Shown: positions 21,071-32,574, numbered from the stretch's first letter. The stretch is 64,000 nt of DNA from Lunularia cruciata (GCA_948567375.1 OX419757.1:53565665-53629664), one strand, 5' to 3'. The notes: a model not told the origin generated them from the sequence alone. A program made the numbers and translations.

Positions 21071-22255
21071 GCGGCCCAAAATCTCCTACTAGGATTCCTC
21101 ATTCCTTGATCATTCTGCTTCACAAAACCCATTTGGGCAACTTGTTGGAGTCGCCCATTCTTGAGCAGATATTCAACAATGCAATGTCTAATTTTGCAAC
21201 AATAGAAATAACCACCATTTTGTCATATTTTTTCTCTATCTATAGTGCAAAGTGGTCTTTGTTGAATGGCATCTATCTCCATTGGTGCTGGCTCTTCCGT
21301 CCTTGTGTAATGTATTGGTAAGTTTTGTGGAGGTCAATGTCAAGACCAAGTTGTTGCAACCAAGGAATCAAAGCATTTGGCTCAAAGCATTTGGCTAATA
21401 GCATGGCTTCTTCAAGTGTTATGGCTCTCAAATAGTTACCTCTAATTGGGTTTGTGACTTCAAGCCCCTCACAAATTAATCTAGAGTTTCACCTTCCAAT
21501 ATATCTAGAATTTGCATGATGGTGTTTTGGAATTGCATGATGTGACTTCTTATAGAGCCAATCTGTTTCAACTCTACCAACCTATCTTGTGTAGCTCATA
21601 GGGCATTTATAGCTTGGAATTGACTAATTATTGCACGCTTCAATTCTACACATGTAAAGATTGGTGCAACAATTTTTTGTTTAGCTCGCTCCACTTGGAA
21701 TCATGACCATAGCTTTGCTACTCCATCTTGTTGGTTGGAAGCCAAGAGAATCTATTTTTGTTCATCTTGAAGATGGTAGCTTTGAAATAACATTTGTAGT
21801 CAAACAAAAAATTCTCAATTGCATTTGGGAGCTTCTTGCCTTTGAAAACCTTGGATTTTGGAAATCAAATTTGGTCTTCTCCTTCTTGAATTGGTACTCT
21901 TTCTATGTGCTCTTGTTGTCAATGATCTCATTCATCTAGCAATCAAGTAAGGTGCTCAATTTTTTATTGTATATCAATGATAACCTTGAGCATTGCCGCC
22001 ATGGTTACTACTTTATCACACCACCCATAATCTATCTAATTTATTAACACATAGATACAACATGTCCATCATTCTTCATAAGTTACAACCAAAAGTACCA
22101 AGGGTTCCTCAGACATGGTGATTGTATTAAAAAAATCTTGCCCAAAGCATGAGGTGATGAATTGTGTGAAATGATGCTTGGGTAGTACCCGGATGCAAAA
22201 ATCCCAATGGTGGAAATGGATTTAGTGGACCATAAATTCCATCCATCTCATTCTT
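21071..22255 (-). pseudogene. Element J gag relic
   Basis: The minus strand between protease and the primer-binding site should hold gag. A Cys-rich patch near 21180-21210 (C-C-K-I-R-H-C) is a decayed zinc knuckle. Further up, E-A-M-L-L-A-K-like and gag-like segments occur in shifting frames around 21360-21500. The plus-strand open frames here (21037-21321, 21703-21939) are shadows. Assignment rests mainly on position. Confidence 0.55.
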
Positions 22256-22267
22256 GCTCTAATACCA
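22256..22267 (-). promoter_or_regulatory. Element J primer-binding site
   Basis: The complement reads TGGTATTAGAGC, one transition from the initiator-Met tRNA site TGGTATCAGAGC, separated from the 5' LTR by one base. First-strand DNA synthesis would start here. Confidence 0.85.
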
Positions 22268-22268
22268 A

Positions 22269-22659
22269 TGTAAAAGACCAAGATTGAGGAGAGAAATCGG
22301 AGAATGGAATATCACATTGGGATACTTGAGTGTGGGAAATGCCTAGCATGAGCTTTGGCTTTGGTATTTATAGGGAGCATACAAGGCTCTTAGGAAGCTT
22401 CTCAAAAATCTTCCTTGAGCCATTTTCTTGGAGTGCAAGCAAGTTACCTAGGAAGCTTCTCAAGAAGCTTCTTTCTAGAAGCTGCTACTTGGCATGCAAG
22501 CTAAGCTACTTGGAAGCTTCTAGTAGCTGCCTACTTGGGATGCAAGCTAAGCAAGCCAAGAAGCTTCTTAGATACTTCTAGAATATTTTAGGCTAATCTG
22601 GCTAATTTGCTACTTTGTTAGCCCAAACTAACTTCTTTGCTAAACTCCATATTGTTATA
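22269..22659 (-). repeat. Element J 5' LTR
   Basis: A 391-bp LTR matching 14692-15090. TATA box complement at 22365-22372. The heat-shock-like site near its start (22576-22588) reads TTCTAGAATATTT, one transition from perfect. The terminal CA has become TA. Confidence 0.9.
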
Positions 22660-23400
22660 GCGGGATTAATCTTAAAATTCTTGTAGATGATCCTTCCCCG
22701 ATGCCAAAAACTCTTGCTAGATATTAATTATTTCACTTTGCTAGTAAGGAGATTGCACAAGAATGTATTCATTCTTGTGCCATGAAGGCAAAGCACAATA
22801 AGTGGAAGAAGACCTTGAAAAGAGCAATAATCTATAAAATGAAGAGTGCAAGAAGGTAAACACCTTAGTGCAAGAGAATTATGAGCTTAAATGATACAAA
22901 AGTATGCTTGTTGTTGACTAAAACACTTTGAGAAAGACATCCAAAGATTGAAAGGAGACCTAAGGGCTCTTTGGTTTGAAAAAAACTACAAGCAACAAGG
23001 ATACAAAGATGAGTTTCAATCAAGGAGGTAGAAGTAGTGAGTATCCTAGGTGAGTTGGAGGGAGAAAAGGTAAAGATCATGACATTGGAGCTAAGAATGA
23101 CTAAATACATGGAGGTGGCCTTGCAACTAGAAGGTATGGCCAAAGAGCTCAAGAAGGAGAAAGAAGAGCAAGTTATAAATTGACCAAAGATAATAAAGGA
23201 AGTCACTATAAAATTTGAAGCCTATGTGCTACTCCAACAAAAGTAGAGATAAAGTTACTTAATAGTTTGGAAGATCTTTGGGACCAATTAGTATCTATAG
23301 CTAAGAAGCAACATAGGGCAAGATGGCAAAGACAAACTTGCATGAGCTAAAGTTGTAGGTCCAAACCTGAAACAAAGACACAAAACCATAGATGGACCAA
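22660..23400 (+). pseudogene. H copy 2, charged block (right part)
   Basis: This continues the Lys/Glu-rich coding-like sequence interrupted by J. Segments such as L-G-E-L-E-G-E-K-V-K-I-M-T-L-E-L and M-A-K-E-L-K-K-E-K-E-E-Q read on the plus strand at 23030-23180. This is coiled-coil-like composition, comparable to 4560-5330 of copy 1. The minus frame 22865-23206 is its shadow. It is broken by stops. Confidence 0.4.
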
Positions 23401-23851
23401 GTAGCAATTAGAATTAATGAACATGTAGATAGGAAGTTCATTGAATCTTGTGATACATTAATCTTAAAAATTGCAAATTAAAAGTAAAGAATAGAACTCC
23501 TCCTTAATGTAGTTAGGAAAGAAGGTAGAAAGAAGTTAGTTCTTTGTAGTAACATTCTATGCCAAAGATCCTTCACAGACTAGCTCTTCTTACTTGTAAG
23601 ATCTTTGTGGTTGTATCTTCGGAATTGAAAGTCCAAAGACAACAGAGTAGAAAGACTCCTTGAGGAGGAACTAGTAACCTTTCTTTACATGTGGAAGGTA
23701 TCTAAGTAGTGTACAAAGATTAAGATAGTATAGATAGTGAATGTATAGTTAGGATTAAGCTAGATAGATCCTTGGATTGCCACCACCATTGGATTTCTTT
23801 AGCTCCAAGTACAATGCACTATGTAAGGCTTCTTTAAATTTTAATAGGTAT

Positions 23852-24229
23852 TCAGTTAATTGAAGACAAATAAAGTGAAAGGGAAAAAATCCCTTTGTTG
23901 CTTTGGTTAATTTCATGTATTGGTGTAAGATCTTTGTTGAGTGATTGTGATGAATCTTCATAATAGGAATCCAAAGTGCTAGTGTGTGTGTGATCACAAG
24001 TACTTGTGGCTAGGATGTATGATTTTTGGTAATTTTGAAGAGCTAAAGCAATGCCTTGATATGTCTTAAGTGAGATGTAGTGTTGATAGTACCATAGTAG
24101 CAAAGACAAAGAATCATTGCTAATGCAAAGAGCCTTCAGAGTCATGCCTTCTGGGAAGGGTAGAACATGTTCTTTGGAGTTTAAGTCTTTGAAGTGAAGC
24201 AGCCTCTTTGGAGTTGATTGAGTCATCAA
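23852..24229 (-). pseudogene. H copy 2, convergent ORF with VLPFP block
   Basis: A minus-strand frame of about 125 codons with E-H-V-L-P-F-P-E-G near residue 20, then L-L-L-W-Y-Y-Q and K-T-Y-Q-G-I-A-L-A-L-Q, matching the plus frame at 3708-4073. The C-terminal half is Ser/Thr/His-rich. It converges on the charged block at 22660-23400, the same arrangement as copy 1. The function is unknown. Confidence 0.45.
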
Positions 24230-24276
24230 GAAGTTAATAGTAAAGAGCTACAAGTTGTGATATTTCTTTTTGAATC

Positions 24277-25033
24277 TATAATACCAAGAGCTAGCCATAT
24301 GATCTAGATGTGAAATTTGGCTTGGTAACATCTAGAATGATGTTATACATGATGGTCAAAATAGATCAGATAGAAGTATCACCAAATGGGTATCTCTACT
24401 AATAGGGCAAAAAACCAAAATAGATTTGAAAACCTTAGAACCAATAGCTAGACATATGATTTGAAGGTGAGAATTGGGTTGGTAACATCTGGAAGGATGT
24501 TACACATGATGGAATGAATAGATCAGAAAGAGGTATCACCAAAAGGGGACTTCTACTAATAGAGTTGGAATCAAAATATGCTTGTAATATTTGAAGGCAA
24601 TTTTGGAGGCCTAAATGGATGAATTAGGCCTTGAAAATATACACATCCCCCCCTCCCAATTGGAGGATAGGCTGGCCTTCCTCCCCCCTGCTATGTCTCA
24701 TTAAGAGCTTTCCAATGGTACCTCACCCACGTGATTCTGAGATTCCTACAAGAAGATTCTCTAAAATATTCCCTCTAGTCAAAGCTTGTTTGACCAACCA
24801 GATAAGACCAGGACCAACATGTCACCCATCCAAGTAAGTAATCCAAGGGTGGAGCTTTCTGACATGTCACCTATCTATGTACGTAATCCTATGGTGGAGC
24901 TTCATTGGAGGAGATCCGCTTTGCCTATATAATAAAAAGAAGGTACTCCTTTGGGGCATTGAAGTTTGAGTGTGAAAGTATGTGTTTCTCATGGTGTGTT
25001 TCTCTTCAGGTCTCCTATCCTTGGAGTATTACA
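24277..25033 (+). repeat. Solo A-type LTR
   Basis: This 757-bp copy of the LTR of element A is in the plus orientation, from TATAATACC (TG changed to TA) to GTATTACA. Perfect GAATC duplications flank it at 24272-24276 and 25034-25038. No internal sequence remains, so the element was lost by LTR-LTR recombination. The in-LTR open frame at 24631-24837 also occurs in other LTR copies and is not a gene. Confidence 0.93.
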
Positions 25034-25285
25034 GAATCTAGCAATTTCTAATCTGTATTCTCATGGGAATGACCTATTCCTTATTCATATAATGTAAATT
25101 GGACAATAGCATGTTTTCACAATTATGATGTTCATTCTTAGCATATAATTCAAAGCATTTACAAGTTGCTTTTTGCACTCCACTTTACATCATCTTCATA
25201 TTGAATTGTTCTAACCATTCAAGATATTAAATGTATTGTTAAGATAGCTCCTTTTTTCTCCAAAAACACCAAATGTTTAACCTAT

Positions 25286-25990
25286 CTAAACTAAAAACTC
25301 CTTATCTCCCAGGCAATTTATCCCATACTTAGTATCAAGTACATTATCCACCTCCTCTCTTTGGTTGTGTAATAATTTTGCTATGTTATAAGTAACTTTT
25401 GAGAGAAGAAAGGAAGTGTGTGAAATCCTTTCGCTCATTCTTCTACAAAAAGTTCCATCTAATGTTAATCCAAATGCATTTATAGCAAGCTTCATTAGCA
25501 TACCTATATCATTACACTTAAGGATAGGTGCATCTAATAATGCATCATTTAAAGCTCTGAAGGCAAGCTCTTGTTTTGTCTCCAAATTCCAATATTTGTC
25601 TTTACTTGACAAGATTATCAAGGCTTGTGTAAGCCTATCAAAAGATATGATAATTCTCAACAAAAATTAGATTAGTTCTAGAAATTTTTATTTTTATTTT
25701 TATCTTCAAGTACTTTCCACTTTTAGATCACTCTATCTTATCACTGATTTGAATGCATTTTGCACTCAAATAATGGCTGAAGTAGCTTCAAGTATACACA
25801 ACTTACATTTGAAGCTTTTCCAAATGCCTTATTGTCTCCTAAAATAAAAAATCCTTGTCTAAAATACCTTTATAATCCTTAAATATTTGATTATAGATCA
25901 AAATATCATCTACAAATATCATGATAAATTTATCCAATTAAACTCAAAAAACATTGTACATCAATCCAATAAAAATTATCACTACATTTG
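25286..25990 (-). pseudogene. Gypsy RT and RNase H relic
   Basis: The minus frame 25286-25663 reads A-F-R-A-L-N-D-A-L-L-D-A-P-I-L, the classic RT-to-RNase H join of gypsy elements, then a decayed RNase H with H-T-S-F-L-L-S-K. Upstream on the same strand, near 25900-25940, I-M-I-F-V-D-D-I-L-I-Y-N gives the RT catalytic site. It is a different family from A, C and J. It ends against element C at 26234, and no LTR of its own was found. Confidence 0.75.
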
Positions 25991-26233
25991 TAGCATCTAA
26001 GCAAGTTTGCTAAGACACTAGAATGAGTATCTTTGCAACCACAATTTTATATGTAGCTACTAATAGGTTACTTAGTTGCACTGTCTACTACATAAGGGTT
26101 TTCTATTTTGGCTGCCATTAGAGTCATTGTTTGCACCATTACAACTATAGTTTGCACTATTGGATGTGCCATTAGGGTTGGACTTCCATGCCACTCTAAG
26201 GAGTATACTTTGAAGTGCAACTTTAGATAATTT

Positions 26234-26825
26234 TGAAAGCCTGAGAAGCTCACAAGATTGGAGCTCCAAAAGCACAAAAAATTGTAACTCTCAAAAACCT
26301 CCAATGCTCCAAAGGAGCACCTTGTCTTTATTATATAGCAAAGAGGATTCTCTCAAAGGGAGCTACGCCCTTAGATTAGATACATAGATTGGTGATATGT
26401 CAAAAATTTACACCTTTAGATTAGTTGCATGGATTGGTGATATGTTGATCCTTGTACTATTTGGTTGGTCAAACAAATTTAACTAAAGAGAATCTTTGGG
26501 GAATCTTTCTATAAAAAACTTAGAATAGTGTGGTGAATGTACCATTAGAAAGATCTCAATTGGACAAATAAGGAGAAGGCAAGACTTTCTATACAGAAGG
26601 GATGTAAAATTCTATTTTTTGAGGCCTAATTCTTTTGTTTAGACCTCCAAAATTAGCTCTAAAATTTTTGTTGTATATTTGAATACTACACTATTAGTGG
26701 AAGTACTCTTTTGGTGATTGCTCTATCTAGTTTAAACTAATTAGACCACCATGTATAATATCTCTAAAGAATATTACCTAGCCAATTTTCACTTGTAGCT
26801 AATTGGTTTAACTAATGGTATTACA
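26234..26825 (-). repeat. Element C 3' LTR
   Basis: Matches 32575-33113 from the AAGATTGGA segment through the CCAAAGGAGCACC, TTATATAGCAAAGAGGAT and final GTATTACA parts. The start is TGAAAGCC where the partner has TGTAATAGCC. It carries one copy of the U3 unit that is duplicated in A-type LTRs. Confidence 0.8.
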
Positions 26826-26855
26826 AGCATCTTCCTCCTCCCCCTCCCCCCATTT

Positions 26856-27960
26856 AAGATGCAACATCAGCATTGCAAACATAGTGCTCAAAAGACTACA
26901 CTACTATTGGTGCATTGGTCAAGTTAGCTGTCGGTTCCCAAGTGGCCTCATATAATAGGTAGCTTTTCCAATGGACAAGATATTCCACATGTTTATTGCA
27001 AGGTACCTCTCATGAGTTTTCATGGAATGCTCTCAACTTTGTATTTCTTCATTCCATCAATGAGTGCTAAAGAAGGTTGAGCTTCTTGTGTAATGAAGGA
27101 AAGTGTGGAGGTTGGGATGCATAGTGTCATAGCAAAGAAACATAAATTATTGGATGGATCATCATGTGTGAAGGTAGCTTGAGATGATACACCATTGTTA
27201 TGATTCATCAAATGATGGAGAAAGGACCAATGAAGCAAGGTTTGAGCTTACAAGGGCCAATTAACATAATGTTGGTAGTGGATAGCTGCACTTGATCCCC
27301 AACTTCAAACTGCCAGTGATGTACATCTACATATTCTCTTTGGCAATTATGGGCTCTTTGTAACCTATTCTTAGCACTCTCTACGCCTTGTTGGATTCAA
27401 GATACAAAAGTGTTGATAGCATCAACTTTGGTAGCCATGGATCTGACCTTTTCTAGGGTCAAAGGTTTGAAATGGTGTTTGCCATACATGAGGAAGAATG
27501 GTGTGAGTTTTTTAGATACATTCATCAAATTGTTGTAGGAAAATTCTACCAGAGGAAAGAGTGTGTCCCACATTTCTTGCTCCTCCAAAGTGAAACCTTG
27601 TAGCATGTCTTCAATAGCACAATTGGCCCGCTCTATTTGTCTATTGGTTTGTAGGTGGTAGACCATAGACATTGCAAGTTTAGTTTTGACGACTCCAAAC
27701 AATGTTCTCCAAAATAAACTAGTGGATTGAGTGCCGCAATCTATGATGAGCACTTAGGATAGGCCATGTTGAGAAAAGATCATAGTTAGGTAAAATTGAG
27801 CCAATTTTAGCATAGTTACATCCTTGGTCATAGGACAAAAATGAATCATTTTGCTGAATTGATCCACAAAGATTGCAATGGAGTCATAACTTGAGGTGGT
27901 CTTTGGCAATTCACAAATTAGATCCATGCTAATCTAATGCAACATTGTGTAAGGGTAGGA
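26856..27960 (-). pseudogene. Element C integrase core, C-terminus and chromodomain
   Basis: The minus frame 27397-27753 covers the end of the integrase core (D-C-G-T-Q-S-T-S-L-F-W, H-L-Q-T-N-R-Q-I-E-R-A-N) with the catalytic Glu region. The C-terminal part near 27250-27300 has F-x-V-G-D-Q-V. A chromodomain reads E-Y-L-V-H-W-K-S-Y and E-A-T-W-E-P near 26880-26990. Frame changes separate the parts. Element A has the same arrangement at 59678-60747. Confidence 0.85.
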
Positions 27961-28720
27961 AGGAGTTGAAAGAGACTTGCAAGAGCTTGGTTAGAAGCTT
28001 TATTTTTCTGATAGAGGAGGTAGCTTTGAACATACTCCGTCACATCTTTGCCCATCTTGGGCCAATAGTAATGGCATTTGATTACATTTAAGGTTTTGCC
28101 TATTCTAACATGACTTGCAATAGAAAATTTATAACACTTAGCAAGAATGGCGGTTTGTATGTATGAAGCATGGGGGATCCATAACTTTCCATCCAAGAAG
28201 ATGAATCCTTGGATATGGGTGACATCCTTGGATAATTGAGCACCTATAATTTGTGGATCAATCTTTGTAGCCTTTGGAATATGTTATCTAGAAATTGAGT
28301 TGTATCTTGACCTCTACAACTAGGTTGTTCACCATAAGCATCCAAGTGAATGCATTTATGTGTTGCTTCTTGCCCTCCACATGTGTAAAAGTCATGTTAA
28401 ACTATGTCTCTACTTTGCCTACCAAATTTGTTGATGAGATAGATCTTTTTGTGTCTTTAGGTGGACTTTTGGTTTGTGGTCTATCTCAACTACAAATGTC
28501 TTCTCACCAAGATAGTGCTTCCAATGCTTAGTAACAAGGATAATTGCTAACTCTTTTCATTTGGTGGTGTGATAATTTTGCTCCTCTTGTAATAATTTGT
28601 GACAGATATATGCAATTGAGTGCCATCCATCTTCCCATTATTGTTGTAGAACTATTCCTATTGCAATGCTTGATGCATCTATAGTCAACTTGATTGGATG
28701 TTTGGAACCATACCATTTCA
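27961..28720 (-). pseudogene. Element C integrase zinc domain and RNase H
   Basis: The minus frame 27918-28196 has L-W-I-P then A-S-H-V-R-I-G-K-T-L and Y-Y-W-P-K-M, the HHCC domain of integrase (family H-x-x-x-x-x-x-H ... C-x-x-C). RNase H follows at 28200-28720, with the A-S-S-I-A-I-G-like start and the L-V-Y-L-E-T-type segment of element A recognisable in shifting frames. The plus-strand open frame 28295-28531 is a shadow. Confidence 0.75.
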
Positions 28721-29600
28721 AGATGGGTGTATGTACTAATGCATCTTTCAATATTTGAAAGGCAATCTCCTATATGGTTCTACACATCTATTTCTTGCCC
28801 TTGCCATATAAGGATGTTAGGGATTGTGCAACCTTGGAGAAGTCCTTGAAAAAATGATGTAGAATCCAATTAATACCAAGGAACTCTTGAGTTGAGTCTT
28901 ATCCTCTAGAGCACCCCACTTCTAAAGACATCAAATTTATTTATTAAAAAATTAATACCTTCTACACTTACTCTATGTAATTGACCTCAAACTTACTAAA
29001 CTTGCACTTTGAGATTTTGGCACACAATTGATTCTTTTGCAAAATCTAGATGAAATATGTCATTCATGAAACTCATGAAGTACTTGGTGCATTGGTGATC
29101 CCAAACGGGATCACAAGGTACTCAAAGTGACTATGCCTTGTTCAAAAGGCCATTTTGTGCAAATCTTTTTTTGCAATCCTTATTTGGTATACCCGCTCCA
29201 TAGAGCAAGTTTGGTGAAGTGGTTTGCCCTATTGAGTTGATCAAATAGGTCCTACACTCAAGGTAATGGATATTTTTCTTCACAGTTTGTTGGTTTAGGC
29301 CCTGATAGTCAATGCAGATTTGCAATGTCCTATCCTTCTTCTTCACAAACAACACAAGAGCCCCATATGGTGATATGCTAGGTTGGATGAACCCTTTCTA
29401 AAACATATCTTTGATTTTAGCCTTGCAATCCTCCAACTCATGAGGTAATTGTTGATATAGAGCTTTGCAAGGAGGTGTACTCCCCAAAAGTATCTTTCTT
29501 GATGGTAATCTTGAGGGTAAATCATCAAGAAATACATCCTTAAATTTATCTACCGCATCTTTTAGATTATCAAGAATTTGTCCATCAAGTTGTGCACTCT
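28721..29600 (-). pseudogene. Element C reverse transcriptase
   Basis: The minus strand reads [22 protein letters not shown] (29131-29355), the gypsy RT opening, and further upstream [13 protein letters not shown] (29343-29537). Downstream segments align with element A RT, including V-P-F-G-I-T near 29095. The catalytic D-D pair is not readable in one frame. Several deletions are present. Confidence 0.8.
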
Positions 29601-29745
29601 AGACTTCTCTTATTAGGCTCATGAAACATCTATCTATCTTATTGATAGTTGTTGTCCCTATAACATAGAGCGGCAGCTCTTGCCTTTGAGATTGTATCCT
29701 ATCTCCAAATATCCTCCATTGGCTAGTTCTCACTATTGTCCTTTG

Positions 29746-30103
29746 CTAATCTATCTTGGGGTTATAGTGCTCCATCCACAACATACCCATGATTGCAATA
29801 TAACAAGCTAACCATATCACTTGCCACTCAATTTCTTCCTTATACTCTCCTATAAAGAGTGGTACCTTTCTAGGTAATGACTCAATCCTCTCTGTTTGAC
29901 CATTAGATAATTCTACTTCCATCCTCTCATCTTGCTCTAGCTCCATCTCCAACCTTATTGTAATAGAGCAAGAAAAAAAAATTCTCTATTACTCCAAGGT
30001 CTATCAATATTCTCACCTAATTATCTTTAAGAAATCCATCTATGATAAAAAAAATTATGCATTTATCTTCCTCAATTGTTGTGTACTTGTCCTCTTCCTC
30101 TAC
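29746..30103 (-). pseudogene. Element C protease (interrupted by LTR)
   Basis: The minus frame 29746-29952 contains V-E-L-S-N-G-Q-T-E-R-I-E-S-L, I-E-W-Q-V-I-W-L-A and M-G-M-L-W-M-E-H-Y-N-P, near-identical to element A protease. The active-site region just upstream (29955-30010) reads I-D-L-G-V-I-E-N, with S of D-S-G changed to L. The gag-protease join lies at the solo LTR. Confidence 0.85.
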
Positions 30104-30842
30104 TTTAATACTCCAAGGACAAGAGACGAGAGAAAACACAGATTGCACACTCAAACAATCAATGCCCCAAGGGAGCACCTTCTTTTTATTATATAGACAA
30201 AGAGGATCTCCGCCAAGGAAGCTCCACCATAGGATTAGGGACACAGATAGGTGACATGTCAGCAAGCTCCACCCTTGGATTACTTACTTGGATGGCTGAC
30301 ATGTCTGGTCTAGGTCCTATCTGGTTGGTCAAACAAGCTTTGACCAGAGGGAATCTTTTAGGGAATCTTCTTATAGGAATCTCAGAATCACGTGAGTAAG
30401 GTACCGTTGGAAAGCTCTTGACGAGACAAAGCAGGGGGGAGGAAAGGCCAGCCTCTCCTCCATTGGGGGGGGGATCCACATATTTTCAAGGCCTAATTCA
30501 TCCGTTTAGGCCTCCAAAATTGCCTTCAAAGATTTCAAGCATATTTTAGTTCCTACTCTATTAGTTGAAGTCCTCTTTTGGTGATACCTCTTTGTGATCT
30601 GTTTAGTCCATCATGTGTAACATCCTTCCAGATGTTACCAAACCAATTCCCACCTTTAAATCATATGTCTAGCTATTGGTTCTAAGGTTCTCAAGTCTAT
30701 TTTGGTTTCTGCGCTATTAGTAGAAGTACTCTTTTGGTGATACTTCTATCTGATCTATTTTGACCATCATGTATAACATCATTCTACATGTTACCAAACC
30801 AAATTTCACATTTAGATCATATGGCTAGCTCTTGGTATTACA
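30104..30842 (-). repeat. Solo A-type LTR inside element C
   Basis: A 739-bp LTR, minus orientation, from TTTAATACTCC (TG changed to TT) to GGTATTACA on the plus strand, with both copies of the 156-bp U3 unit. Perfect TCTAC duplications flank it (30099-30103 and 30843-30847). Element C gag and protease text continues on either side, so the A family was active after C inserted. Open frames inside it (30017-30265, 30189-30479) are LTR sequence, not genes. Confidence 0.95.
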
Positions 30843-30847
30843 TCTAC

Positions 30848-31990
30848 ATACTATTGCTCCATTCCTTTGAACCAATAAGGCCATAAGGTACAATTTTTTG
30901 GTGATCTTGTTTTTTGATGTGATTTCTACATCCTCATTCTTGATTCATCCCTCCAAATTGTTCAAAGTTTGCTTATATGGAGGTTAAGGGCTCTTAGGGG
31001 AGTGGGCACAATAATTGATGGCTATGTGCCCAAATTGGCCACAATTGTAACAATATCATTGTTCTACTCAAGCCTCTTCTCCCTTAGGGACTCCATCTCT
31101 CCTTTCTTTAACACTTCCTCATTCTCCTTGGAATTGTTGTGCTCCATGGTCTCAAAAACAAATGTTGCCCAACTCCATGGGAGTTGGTTCACCAAAGGGC
31201 AATGGTTTAGCCCAATGGTCTTGTATTGGGGTCACTCCTTCACCACCTCCAATTGCCTTTCATATTCTTTGAGCACAAGCAATAGCTTCAAAAATTATGC
31301 AAGGATTTTGTATGATCACTACTTGTCAAATTTGTTCTTTGAACCTCCATTTGAAGTTATCAAGAGCTTCTGTTGGGCTCATATCAGTAATAGCAACTTG
31401 GAGTTCGAGAAATACCCCCACATATTCTCGGATGCAATTATTTTGCTTCAACCTCCATAGACAAGTTTTAACTATCTCCAAAAAATCCATCATTGGAAAT
31501 TCTTCAACAATCCTTCTTCCATCATTGTTCCAAAGATCTCTTTTATCTCCTTTCCTTTTGCTAACATTGATCATTTTCAAGTATCACTCAAGTACCTACA
31601 TGCAAACATGCCTACAAAACAATTTTTGATCTTTGCTTTGAATAAATAAAGGTATTGATTCATTTTTTAGATTCAGTTCTCCATTACACTCATGGAGCAT
31701 TGTCCCTTGTAAGACTTGATATTGCATTTCTTCTTCATTTCTAATAACATATGACTTTATTGTTGACCGGGGTCTAGGTCATTGTTGTGGGCGACTTCAC
31801 AAGTACTTTGGCCATTTTAGAATTATCCTCCCTCTTGCATTAAGTTATCTCTCCTAAATATGCATACGTGACTTTTTAATGCTTCCACCGTCATCTTGAT
31901 TTCTTGAAACTCATTCAACATCCCTTGCATTCTTTGCATTCCTTGCATCAAGTCTTACAACTATGGCTCCATGATTTGTACACACTAGAG
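30848..31990 (-). pseudogene. Element C gag
   Basis: On the minus strand 31012-31055 encodes C-Y-N-C-G-Q-F-G-H-I-A-I-N-Y, a zinc knuckle with its last Cys changed to Tyr. Further upstream, around 31260-31450, the capsid part matches element A gag (for example the M-S-P-T-E-A-L-D-N-F-K-W-R-F-K-E-Q-I run in frame 31326-31580). The plus frames 30969-31460 and 31297-31629 are shadows. The protein packages element RNA. Confidence 0.85.
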
Positions 31991-32008
31991 AATCTTGACA
32001 GATCTTTC

Positions 32009-32400
32009 TTACTTCAATATAGGGTTAATATGATCATGAGAAGGGGTGTGGACTATTGGGACTACCACTAGGACCTCAGAGGCTATCACTTGTTGATAAT
32101 ACTCTTCACCAAAATAGTGAGCTACAAAGTCCTTAGATATCATTTTTGGCCTAACTATATTACAAATTTCTACTTGAGTGTTGAAAGGAAAAGGATTTGG
32201 TATATTTAGATCCATTGCATCATAAAAAAATATAGTTTTTTAAATCTCAATCTTTATTGTATATCACAATAGATAAAATTACAAGGTTTGGCAAATTCAT
32301 TACTACATCCATGAAATCTACTCCAAATTGGCAAACAAGGTACACTCTCTCTTGCTTATGTTAAATGTACATAATATTGATGTGAAAAGGATTGAGGAAG
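32009..32400 (-). pseudogene. Element C gag N-terminal leader frame
   Basis: The minus frame 32009-32215 encodes M-D-L-N-I-P-N-P-F-P-F-N-T-Q-V-E-I and F-G-E-E-Y-Y-Q-Q-V-I, matching 56011-56214 of element A. An N-terminal segment in another frame (32220-32310) reads V-M-N-L-P-N-L-V-I-L, matching A's 55785-56006. The frame break falls at the same place in both elements. The function of this region is unknown. Confidence 0.7.
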
Positions 32401-32562
32401 GGAAAATTGGATGCTAGAAATTGTCCTCAAAGAATATCCATCCTATCCTCTCTCCAAAACACCCAATTTTGCAATCTGCACTACTCTTTCTACCCTTAAA
32501 ATTACTCAATAGCTTGTGTTATTCCAAGCAAGGTGATCCACTCACTATGATTAGAGTACCTA

Positions 32563-32573
32563 CTTTGATACCA
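32563..32573 (-). promoter_or_regulatory. Element C primer-binding site
   Basis: The complement reads TGGTATCAAAG, an initiator-Met-type site with one or two changes, one base from the LTR edge. Confidence 0.8.
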
Positions 32574-32574
32574 T

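Larger units (their letters stand above)
14692..22659 (-). mobile_element. Ty3/gypsy chromodomain element J, complete but dead
   Basis: A full-length LTR retrotransposon on the minus strand: 3' LTR 14692-15090, chromodomain, integrase, RNase H, RT, protease, gag, primer-binding site and 5' LTR 22269-22659. Both LTRs begin TGTAAAAGACC on the plus strand and end TTGTTACA or TTGTTATA. The flanking 5-mers are GTGGG (14687-14691) and GCGGG (22660-22664), a target duplication differing by one transition. The internal part is interrupted by a same-family solo LTR (17158-17513) and by about 2.2 kb of unrelated DNA (about 17943-20130). Stops and shifts occur throughout. The chromodomain places it among chromoviruses, which usually target heterochromatin. 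Confidence 0.9.
13101..24276 (+). mobile_element. Repeat family H, copy 2, split by element J
   Basis: The same ordered blocks as copy 1, on the opposite strand. They are CCAAAG-rich words (13160-13330), the conserved K-L-F/E-Y-I-Y block (13744-14220), a charged block (14221-14691, resuming at 22660-23210 after element J) and the convergent V-L-P-F-P block (23852-24229, minus). The charged block breaks off at J's left target duplication and resumes at the right one, so J inserted into H. Limits on the left are uncertain. On the right the copy runs up to the target duplication of a solo LTR at 24272. The class is unknown. Confidence 0.45.

Noticed and set aside
28295-28531. Plus-strand Cys-rich frame
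   Set aside because: It is the opposite strand of element C RNase H and integrase linker. Similar shadows occur opposite A at 58926-59409.
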